Positions 22,023 through 34,400 of a DNA stretch of 64,000 nucleotides are shown piece by piece. Origin of the DNA: Vanessa cardui (Eukaryota > Arthropoda > Insecta > Lepidoptera > Nymphalidae). The stretch covers positions 5,334,501 to 5,398,500 of the forward strand of contig NC_061124.1 in assembly GCF_905220365.1 (NCBI RefSeq), in the 5' to 3' direction. Position 1 is the stretch's first letter. Each line of letters starts with the position of its first letter. Position numbers and translations under genes: made by a program. The notes beneath the pieces are model-generated. The model was not told the DNA's origin. It saw only the letters and a program-made list of their open reading frames with translations, and ran no database searches.

Positions 22023-25000
22023 CTAGGCGTGGTGCGGGCTGGCGACGCGCGGCGGCGTGAGGCCGCGCCGCAGCTGGCGCGCCGCGTGGTCGCCCGCCGC
22101 CGCGCCCGCCGCCGCCTCCAGCTGCGCGCGCAGCGCCACCAGCTCGCGCGTGCGCTGGTAGATGGGGTCCTGCCGCCCGCAAGACACGTCAGAACACTTC
22201 ATAGTATAAATATATAGTTTCTTGCTTTCATCCCTTATATACCTGATCTTGTTATAATTTATATTAACCCATGAATAAATATTTCACGACCGATTGAACA
22301 ACCTAGGTAAAGTAGTCACACCGGCAATTACTCAAAAATAAAATATTATTATATATTATTGTTTTATGGTAGAATTACAGATTGTTGTGGATGTTAACAC
22401 CCCTTACAGATTCTCCCAAAACTTTTAGTTTTACTAAAATATACTATATATTAGGTTGGGGAAAAAGTCTTTTCGCATATAGTATGTATGAACTTGTAAT
22501 AAAATCTCTTTGGCTATACCATTTGTATCTGGCTGGTTTTGGTATCATTAAAAAGTTTTTATTTTAAAGAAGGCACTTCCAAATTCAAATTAGGAATTTG
22601 TGTGATTTTCATTTGTTTTTGTTGTTGTTAAAATGAGTGAATCTAAAGAAGAAATTCGATACATTTTAAAATTTTACTATAAAAAAGGTAAAAATGCAAC
22701 TCAAGCCGCGAAAAAATTTTATGTTTATGGACCTAATGCAGTATCTGTGAGAGTAGCGCAAGTTTAGTTTAAGCGTTTTCAAGCCGGAAATTTTGATATC
22801 AAAGATGCATCTCGCTCTGGTCGCCCTGTTACGGACAAAATTGATGCCATTTTTGAAAAAGTGGAGCGAGATCGGCATATTAGTAGTTACGATGTAGCTG
22901 AAGAACTGGCAATTGACCACAAAACGGTTTTGACTCATTTGAATAAAGCTGGGTACACAAAAAAGCTCGATATATGGGTGCCTCATGAACTCACTGAAAG
23001 AAACCTAATGAACCGTGTACTCATTTGTGATTCTTTATTACGACGTAATGAAACCGGACCATATTTGAAGAAGCTGATAACTGGTGATGAAAAGTGGATC
23101 ACATACGACAAGAACGTGCGAAAAAGATCGTGGTCAAAGGCCGGTCAAGCTTCACAGACTGTGGCAAAACCCGGATTAACTCGCAACAATGTAATGCTGT
23201 GTGTATGGTGGGATTGGAAGGGCATCATTCATTATGCGCTGTTACCGCCCGGCAGGACCATCGATTCAGAACTGTATTGCGAACAATTGATGAGATTGAA
23301 GCAAGAAATTGAGAGAAAGCGGCCAGAATTGATCAACAGAAGGGGTGTGGTTTTTCACCATGACAACCTCACACATCTTTAGCCACTCAACAAAAATTAC
23401 GAGAGTTTGGCTGGGAGGTATTAATGCATCCGCCGTATAGTCCTGACCTTGCACCTTCAGATTTTCATCTGTTTCGGTCTCTGCAGAATTCCTTAGGCAG
23501 TGTCAGGTTAACATCACGAGAGGACTGCCAAAACCACTTGTCGCAGTTTTTCGATCAGAAGCCCCAAAATTTTTACAGCAATGGGATCATGTCACTACCA
23601 ACAAGATGGCAAAAAGTTATGGAACAAAATGGCACCTACATACTTTAGTCAAATGTAAATAAACTATAAAAAAAACTTTTTGAATTTTCATATAAAATAC
23701 GACTTTTTCCCCAACTTTTTCCCCAACCTATTATTTCGAAAACATACCTGTTGCCGCATAGTCGGATTCCATCTACAATACAGGGCCTTCCAAAGTTTAA
23801 TGATTCTCAGTGAGGCAACCGGAACCAGCACCATCTGTGGCCTCGAGAACTGTGACGGAGGCGTATTTGGACTGAACGATGAGGGACCCCAGTACAATGG
23901 ATTGAGGTACAGATTCTGGCGACTGTTGATGTAAGACCATAGCGATACAGTCTTTGTTTTGACTTCTATAAAGATAAGAAATGTACACATTGGTATAAAA
24001 TCAATATTACTAGTAAAACAAAAGAATGTCGAAACGTCTATCCACGTATGCAGACACACACATACATATATACACACACGCACACATATAGCAATATAAC
24101 TTAAGGATCTCCAAAATTGATTCAATTATTGTATATTTTCCAAGGTATATTCAAAAGGAGTCTCTAAAAAAAATTGGGCTCACACTAACCGACAATAATT
24201 GAAGTAAGAAATATTACTAGTAAAACAAAGGAATGTCGAAACGTCTATCCGAGTATACAGACACACATACATATATACACACACACGCACACATATAGCA
24301 ATATAAATTAAGGATCTCCAAAATTGATTCAATTATTGTATATTTTCCAAAGGAGTCTCTAAAGAAACTTGGGCTCACACTAACCGACAATAATTGAAGT
24401 AAGAAATATTACTAGTAAAACAAAGGAATGTCGAAACGTCTATCCGCTTATACAGACACACATACATATATACACACACACGCACACATATATACACACA
24501 CACGCACACATATAGCAATATAACTTAAGGATCTCCAAAATTGATTCAATCATTGTATATTTTCCAATGTATATTCAAAAGGAGTCTCTAAAAAAAATTG
24601 GGCTCGCACTAATCGACAATAATTGAAGTAAAATATAGTACGACACAACTTAGATGTCGCATCGGCAAAATTCGTAAAACCGATCACATCCGAATTGAGT
24701 ACGGTATCCCAAATTATCAATATTTTTCTCATGCGAATATGATCTTTACGCAAACATAATAACTTGTAATATCATATAACCTAATATATTCGTCAATTCG
24801 ACGCGTCGATTTACATGCACTTGCTTTCTCTGACACGTGAATCTATAGCGACGAATAGCGTCGAATGGCGCGATAGGGAGCTACTTATATTGGTCGTGTA
24901 AATCGTCAGTAATCGGTTTTATTTTCATTCCATTGCATTTTCCGATGCTACATCTAATTTGTGTCGTACTATACATATATACACACACGCACACATACAG

Positions 25001-25369
25001 CAATATAACTTTAGGATCTACAAAATTCATTCGGTCATTTTTGAAAATTAAGGACAACTAAAAAACTTGGGCACGCACTAACTGACAATAATTGAAGTAA
25101 AATATATATAACAAAGTCACTCGCCTTCCCTAAACCTCTCGCGCTCGGTGTTGAAGAGGAATGTCCCGAATCGGCACGAGTAGAGGTGGTCGACGATCGC
25201 GATGAGAAGGCGCTCCGTGAACTCGAACGCGGTCGGGAACTGCTGCTGCAGCTGCCACACGCAGTCCACCCACTGCACGAACACCGGCGAGCGGTCCGCG
25301 TCCGAGTGCCGCTCGTCGCCGTGCCCGATGCGCTGCAACACCCCCACACAACGTCAACGACCGCCAACC

Positions 25370-25448
<79 letters not shown>

Positions 25449-28400
25449 GACAATATAGAAAAATAACGTCAACGACCGCCAACCAACACACACACACACA
25501 CACACACACACAAGACAATATAGAAAAATAACGTCAACGACCGCCAAGCAACACACAGAGACAGACAGACATCCGACTTCAGACGAATTCATATGCATAT
25601 TCGGTTAATTATTTAAAATAAAACTAGTTTTATCGGATTTCTGACTTCAGACGAATTTATATCCATATTCGTTTAATTGTTTATTGAAATAAAACTAGTT
25701 TTAACGGATTTCTGACTTCAGACGAATTTAGATGCATATTCGTTTAATTATTTATTGAAATAAAACTAGTTTTAACGGATTTCTGACTTCAGACGAATTC
25801 ATATGCACATTCGGTTAATTATTTAAAATAAAACTAGTTTTATCGGATTTCTGACTTCAGACGAATTTATATGCATATTCGTTTAATTATTTATTGAAAT
25901 AAAACTAGTTTTATCGAATTTCTGACTTCAGACGAATTTATATCCATATTCGTTTAATTATTTATTGAAATAAAACTACAGCCTGTTCGCGTTAAGAATG
26001 CAGTGAGTTGTCATTGTTTACCGGCCCCTTTGACCAATCAAATCTTTTCAAATTCCAAAGTCAAGTTCACATTGAACAGTTAAAGACATAAGTTCGAACG
26101 TGATGGTTGTGGATTTAATTAATTATTAACTGATATTTAAAAAAAAATTAATACCACACCAATTTGTAAAAAAAAAAGTGCGAGAAATGCTGCGACCACG
26201 ACTTACAAGAAGAAATTGCCATGTGGGATTTAGATGATGTTATGGAACTCGCTGCAGAAAATTCTTTTATTATAAAAACTAAAACACTTGTAATAATGAT
26301 TAAAATATGAATGACTTAATTTCGATGTTTTACGTTAATGTGTATTTTTTAAATTCATTTAACTTAGCCTTTAAAACAAATATAATTTGTTGGAATTTTA
26401 ACACAAATATCCAAACACCTTTACCCTACTATTAAAAATATTTGATTGGTCAAGTGGCGGAGTAAGGCCGGTAAACAATGACAACTCACTGCATTCTTAA
26501 CGCGAACAGACTATAGTTTTAACTAGTCTACCCGTGACCCCGAACGCTGTAAAGTGCTCGAAACGTCGGGAGGATAAAAATAATTAATATACGCGATTTA
26601 AATCCGTTAAAACTAGTTTTATTTCAATGTATAATAATCGCGAAAATCTAAGACAACATTATATATATATTTTTTTTAATTTTAACAACATCTCATACGT
26701 TACTATGTTCCCAATCAAAGTCAAAATCAAAAACCTTTATTCAAAATGGAAGTGTTTACACTTTCTTATTTATAGTCGAAAATCTACCACCAGCTCGGAA
26801 TATGATACCTCAGACCTGAACCGGCAAAAGAAACTCAGCGGGATCTACTTTTATAATAATATCATGTTACAATATACAATAATAAACATATTTTTGTTAT
26901 TTGAAACAGCCTGGAGGCGATTAACTCATTCCCAAGGTGTGCAGTCAACTAGAAAGTTTTAGTGCTGTAATATTCTTTAGCACACAAACGCTTTTTAACT
27001 GAATATTGAATTTTATAATTGAATATTGTTGAACGTTTTTTGGGATCCTTTTATCAAAACATATACATTGCCTCAAAAAAGAGTTACTAACCCTGTGTAA
27101 TCGGGTACTAGGCGTAACAAGTTTTTTCCTTTTCCTAGTATTATTGGAAAGAAATGAAATATAAGTATCTAAACCACTTGTGTTATGAAAATCAGAAGTT
27201 ATGACGGTACCACCAACACCCAGACCCAAGACTATATATAAAAATAATGTGCTTTTTCTACATCGACTCGGCGGCGGGTGGTTATGTATATGTTATTGTT
27301 AGATTACAAAGGTCATTAAATTACAATCTATCTTGTCAGATTTTAAACTATCGAAATATTGTGAACCGTGAAATACTTAATTATTAAAATAATGTAAAAT
27401 GATTGAAGTAGAATAACCTTTTTAATGTAAGCACACAAAACAATTTATATACTTTATGTTATGTTATTATTATTTTTTCTTTTTTACATATTAATTCTCA
27501 TGTAAGTGACTGTTTGTTTTTAATGAGAAAAAAAAATATTCTTTAAACTTTTTTGAAACCCAAGAGTTTGCGAACAAACAAAAATGCATCTAGAGCTTAA
27601 ATCGACACACAAAACAATTTATATCCTTTATGTTATGTTATTATTATTATTTTTTCTTTTTTACATATTAATTCTCATGTAAGTGACTGTTTGTTTTTAA
27701 TGAGAAAAAAAAATATTCTTTAAACATTTTTGAAGTCCAAGAGTTTGCGTACAAACAAAAATGCATCTATTACTTAAATCGACAAGATCACTACTTTACC
27801 AGCTCTAAAACAAGCATTAGTCAGAATTAAACACAATTCATAAATACAAGTTCTACTAACAAGTTGGAATTTATGGCCAAAAGAGAGCCATTCCTTTTCG
27901 ATGAGCACTTGGAAGCCCCTAAGCGTTCGGTAGTACGGGTCGAGCATTAGCATGGCCAGCGCCGTCAGCTGCGCCGTGCGGTCCCAGCCATCAGAACAGT
28001 GAACTAGTACTGACGTTTTGTGATTCTCCACCTAAAAATTAGAAAGCATTTAAATAAAACTAATTATAACGGATGAATCGCGTATATTAATTATTTTTAA
28101 ACATCCCGACGTTTCGAGCACTTTGCAGTGTTCGTGGTCACGGGTTAACCCGTGGTCTATAATAATAATTAATATACGCGATTCATCCGTTATAATTAGT
28201 TTTATTTAAATGTGTAATAATCGCGTAAATTTAAGACAACATTAATTAGAAAGCATTCATAAGTTTTTGTTTATGTTTACTATTTAAACAAAATTTGTAT
28301 AGTACGACACAAATTACATGTAGCATCGGAAAATGCAATGGAATGAAAATAAAACCGATTACTGCCGATTTACACAACCAGAAATAGCTCCCTATCGCGC

Positions 28401-31400
28401 CATTCGACGCTATTCGTCACTATAGATTCTTGCGTCAGAGAAAACAAGTGCATGTAACTGGAGGTGTCAAATTGACGAATATATTAGGTCATATGATATT
28501 ACAAGTTATTACGTTTGTGCAAAGATCATATTCGCATGAGAAATAAATATTGATAATTTGGGATAGCGTACTCAATAAGGATGTGATCGGTTTAACGAAT
28601 TTTGCCGATGCGACATCTAAGTTGTGTCGTACTATACGTATATTCTTTTAAAAATAAAGCCGACCATTTTTTGTTTTAAAAATTATTCTTTCACTGATTC
28701 ATGTGCTTAATTTGTCTTTATAATTCATCTCGCACTCAGCGGTGAAGGAAAACATCGTGAGGAAACCTGCATGTGACAAATTTCATAGAAAATCTGCCAC
28801 ATGTGTATTCCACCAACCCGCATTGGAACAGCGTGGTGAATATGTTCCAAACCTTCTCCTCAAAGGGAGAGGAGGCCTTTATTGTTATTATCTAGTTTTC
28901 TAAACTATTTTTAAATGATAACAATATTCTATCAAAAAGTTAACCATATAAAAAAATTGGCACATAATTATGGCAAAAAAATATATCTATAAAATGAGAT
29001 ATATAATAAATAATCCAATGTATAAGAATCAAATTCCAATACTTTAGGGAAACCGGAAAAAAAACACGATTTGGAAACTAATTGCATTAATTATGTTTAG
29101 AAGTGTAACAACCTTGATTATTTTTCCAACTAAAAATACCCTACAACGATGAGTAACGCGCAAAAGGTCAGCGCGTAAACAATTATATCATTACAGAGAA
29201 TAGCAATGAAACAGAATAATATTTTCGTTACCTTATCAACAATGCGCACCGCTCCCGCCAGAATGCATTTGATATGTTTCAGCCAGCAACTCGCTTCGAT
29301 ACCGCTGAACCACCTAAACAATATATAATAAGTATATAATTAAAAAATATTTATATTATAAGACTATCGTCCGTTTGTGATTGAATTTAAAAAAAAAAGT
29401 TATGTTTTATCCTAAGTTACTCCTAATGACATCTGGTTTCTGCCATTGAAAGTTCCGTCAAAATCGGCCCAGCTGTTGTAGAGATTAGCCGGAACAAATA
29501 GACAGATAGACAGACAGATAAAAATTGAAAAAAAAATTTTGGTATATGTACCGTGTACCACTTCATACATACATACGCATTTAGTAAAAAGTGTTTATTT
29601 TAATCTTATAGACACTGCAATTTATAATATTAGTAATAGATAAATCTATAGAGATAAATCCTTGCCACTTTAAATTATTCAAATCTAAACGTGCCGTGAA
29701 CAAATCTTTTTCAGAACAAAATTAATAATTATATTTCTCATTTATAAGATAGTAAAGAACTATATAACTACATAAGAATGTAAGGAATACATTATTATTA
29801 TAAAACAAATATACAATTTCATGCTAATCGCACTGCTAAATATCTTTATTAATAATTAATAAAGGTATTTAGTGCTATCTATATAAATCTATACAAATAT
29901 TATAAAATAGCTCATTTATAATATTTGTATAGATTTATATGCGAAAATAGCTCCCCAGTGGTTGGACCACCAACCCCCTAAAACTCGAACGAAGTCGCGA
30001 TCGCTAAGTAGTTACGTATAAATAATACAATAAACATATTAAACTTTATCTTTATTATTAAAATTTATTACGTATTTATGTTTTGTTGACCGTGCATATT
30101 CGTACCCACGATTTATAATTAGTTTATATCTTTCATTTGTTTAAAGTATATTTCACCTTAAATAAGGTTAATCAATAAAACAATACTTTAACAGTTTGAG
30201 GTCATATCATCAGGTGAGATAAAAAAAGTTAAAAATTTAATAGTTTGACATGATTTGTTTACAGATAGAATTAATTTTACCTCTTCACACTCTAAGGACC
30301 GGAGTTAGAACATTTTATAGTTCTATCTTTTATAGTTTAGGCATCATACGCAAAAAATCAACTTTTTTGGTAGATTTTTTCCTTTTTTGTCCGAAAAACC
30401 CAAAATATCTTACGGAACCCTATTTTTTTAAAAATAAAATTTAGCCTATGTTATGCGGGATTAATTTAGCTTTCGAATGGTGAAAGAATTTTTAAAATCG
30501 GTCCAGTAGTTTTTGAGCCTATTCATTACAACCAAACAAACAAAGTTTTCCTCTTTATAATATTAGTGTAGATTTTATTACCTTGTTTGATCAATTTGTG
30601 GGAAGCAAAGTTCCTTCAGCTTCCTCAAGCTCTCCCTCATCACGTGAATGTTGTGTATGTCGAGGAACACAAGTTCTGCATTTTGATACGCATCTTCTGA
30701 TTCATATCTGGAATAAGCCAATAAAAATATAACACCTACATTAACAAATAATGATCAAGGTCTTTATAAAATATAGTAATCAAGACTATTCTCGTTTATT
30801 CTCTATCTTTTAATAAACTATAGTTTGGTTGGTGATTTTCTTAATAATTTAGAAAATTCGCAATTGGTTAACATTCAACAAACATAATTAAGCTATTTGA
30901 CTGGTTTTTAAATCCATTTTATATTATTAAGTAGAGAAGTAGAGATTAAGGAACCCAGTAAAAATTGATATTTTTATTTCTAGTACATATTTGCTGAAGA
31001 ATATTATATTAAAAGTTCCATATTTAAATAGCGCGCAAAAACGCTACTTGGACAATATGGGGTCGGTGACGTCACTTGCCTGTATTTTAATCTGTGGTAC
31101 ATATAGCAGACAATCAAGGTTAACAAGCAAGTGACTATGTCATAGGACCGGCCAATCAGAAGCGTTTTGTGTCGTTTAAAATAATGCATTTTTATTTATT
31201 GATTTTTGAATAAATTAAGTATTATTTTCAACTTTCGTTAATGAATAGCCAGTTTTAAACGCATAATATATACTGATTACGATAACTGACACTTTATTTT
31301 TCGCATTGTCAAATAGAATATAGACAAGCCAGGCTTGCTCGTTTTCTTGCCTTGTTTTTTAAAACACAGAACTAATCTATCATCACAAGCATTTCTTATT

Positions 31401-34400
31401 GAATTCCTTAACACATTCACCAAGCCATTTTGTTATTGAATGATGGATTCATCTCTAAATCGCTCTCATTAACTGATTTGATGGGACATTTATATGCTAT
31501 TACTTAATGTTAGTAAAGAATATGTACAGACCCGCCGCCTTTAGCCTTGTTAGCGATTGCATTCGCACTTGGCCTTGCATCCATAATAAACAATTTATGC
31601 GCCTGCGCATTGGCGTCCATAATCAATTGGATGTACCTTTCATCTTCTCTACTACGTTTACCGCTCACCTAAAATGAAACACTAAAATATTGAATAAACA
31701 GGTAATAACATAAAACATCAACAATTTATAGAGGAAAAAAATCCATTTAAGATATCAGTAATTTGTTATTCGGGCGTCCTAATGATTATTCCGTTTCGGC
31801 CAGCTTTGGACAAAAAACCGCTTTCGGTCTATAATGGCCGAAGTTTTGGCCAAAGCCGAAAAAAGGTAACGATAGAAGACACAATACGAGGGCAGTGGCG
31901 TAGCTAGGTGAGGAAGAGCCCCGGTGCATAGAAAAAGAATCAGGCCCTCACCCCTTCTTTCCCATCCCTCTTTAACTAATAATTGCAATTTAAAATTGTA
32001 GATACCAATAAGAAATCTTGTGCGCAGTCGTCATGTTTTTCTAGCTTCAGAAGCTTAAGGTTTAATTTAGAGGGCCCTTTGAACTTCGGGGCCCTGGTGC
32101 ACTGCACCACCTGCCCTACGATAGCTACGCCCCTGTCGAGGGGGTTGGAGTCATACTTAATTGCTAACCGGACGTAATCATCGGTAGTAAATAATATAAG
32201 TACATTGGATTATCCAATAATAATAATAATAATAATAAACTGTATAATTTTATGATATGCTAAATTTTTCTAACTTCTTGGTGGTAAAACACTGATGATG
32301 GCATCTTACAATTGCTTTATATTTAATTGCAAGCCATTTCACCCTAATTTAGATAAACTGAAACATATTGTGATCCTTGTATGATTTTCGAATTAGTAAA
32401 TATTTTTTTATGAATTTCCAAAAGTTACCATCTTGTTAAGTAATATGTGTACAGTGACCACAAACTTACGATGAGATATCCTATTTCATTTTACTATTAG
32501 CGTATCTTGTACTTATATTTCTTAGCATTTTACTAAAACTTTTGGCCTCAGTCAAATATTTTTACAAAAACCAATCAGCTTTGGTTTCGGTTTTCGGCCG
32601 AGTTATTAGTTTGAGTTTTTAGTTTATTTGAAAAGAGCAACTATGCGAGTTTCTTGCCGTTTCTTCTCGCTAGAAGCTGCTTTCCGAAACGGTGGTAGTA
32701 TTTGATTATTGACGATTCAAAAACGCTTCATTGTGAAGTTTACTTGAATAAAATTGATTTGATTTGATTTGATTTGAATAACTTGCGTACATTTTATAAT
32801 TAAATTATTTCAGATACTAAACATAACAATCGCATATATCGTACCCCAACAAGAGGCTGACTACATCTGGTGATAGTGGCTTGTGAGCTTGGATGTATCC
32901 AAGCTAACACTGGAATACGTCCTCTGGAGCGGAACGCCGCTACCGACCGGAGTAAGTCATCATTAGCAGCGGTTGGTACTGCCCATACTGCTGGATAGCT
33001 ATCGCATATCTCATACTTGTCATTTATACGAGTTATTCGCCACATGTCATTGTTAACACCCTGAAAATTATATACAATGTAAAGAGGTTTTATAATCAAA
33101 ATTGTCATATTTTATTAAGCATATCTAGCATTGATTACAGTCTGTAGTCTGTATAAAGTAGCCGAATTAAAGATAATACAATAACTATATTCTTACCATT
33201 CTTCTCAATTCAGCGATTGGTTCATACACATTCCACCCATCCTCTGGAAAACTCTCTGAATAGCTATAAGCAAATATTGGTTGTCTGTGTGACAGAGGAA
33301 ATGCAAGTTGCTGCAATTTCTCAAATATACCACGACGAGAGTGGTTCTCTTGTTTGTGTGCAAAACGTAAATTACGCATATCCTGTGGAATGGGACATAT
33401 TAATTTCACTGTTCTATTGTTAGATTCATATAAGTTATGATTTTTATTAGATACTTACTTTACAAAATACTTCGATACCATATGAATTTTCACCTTTAGA
33501 TGATGCTCCACCTACTTTTTCAATACGAGAAACCTACATTGAAACATATAAATATTATGTTTAGAGAATATTAGTAAACTTTTTTAATGTTTTCCTTGAG
33601 TTTATGCATTATTATCGTATTTTTTAGGCATAATTAGCATAAATAATGTAAGTACAAAGTAATCTTGTTTTTTATGAATGTATCGTACCAATTTTGTAAA
33701 ATGTATATATCAGAATATTTAGGTCACTTAAATAAACTGATATTTTCAAAAAACACTTAAAATATGGTGTTATCTTTGAATATAGCATGTCTTTATCTTG
33801 TATACTTCTTTATTGTACACAAATTATATATTTTAATTAACTATTAGTTGCATACTATTATGAGAATTTCTATAATACCTGAAGTATTTAAGGAAAATAA
33901 ACACAGGTAAATGTCAATCTTATCAAAAGTTTCAATGAATTTTCACAATACTGAGGGAAGACTAAATCAGTTACACAAAAAGAAAAATACTTCAGTATCA
34001 ACAAGAGATTGTATCATGTAACTGTAAATTAGCTTTCTAATTTTTACTTTTACAAGATCTGAAAGATACTTTTTTTTACCAGATCCTGCCAGAATAAGCC
34101 TGCAGAAATGTCTGCAGAAATATATTAAATAACATACAATAGAGAAGCATAGCAAAAGAGCACTTCCTATAAAAGAAGTTTTCGTGCCGCTGTGGGTATT
34201 ATTCAGTATGTTACTTAACTTTAATGTAATTTGTCAAATGTAAAATGGTTGGTTTGAAATTACTTACAACTCCAAGGGGTACACTGAGAGTTGTCTGCAG
34301 CGATGTTGGCTCTGTAGGCCTAAAGTGCAGCTGGTAATTTGTAACTTTGAGAACACCCCGGGATGGACCACTGTAGGGACACAGGTAGGTCACATCTCTT

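Noticed and set aside
21862..22217. Ala/Arg/Gly-rich frames on both strands
   Set aside because: Shadow frames of GC-rich myotubularin exon 12 and its GC minisatellite; the correct frame ends in SPHHA followed by TAG at 22023.
25035..25598. Long frames rich in Cys-Val or Thr-His
   Set aside because: Translation of the AC/GT microsatellite next to myotubularin exon 10.
25575..25978. Regularly spaced repeats resembling a CRISPR array
   Set aside because: Units are contiguous, about 68-71 bp and similar throughout, with no unique spacers; eukaryotic minisatellite.
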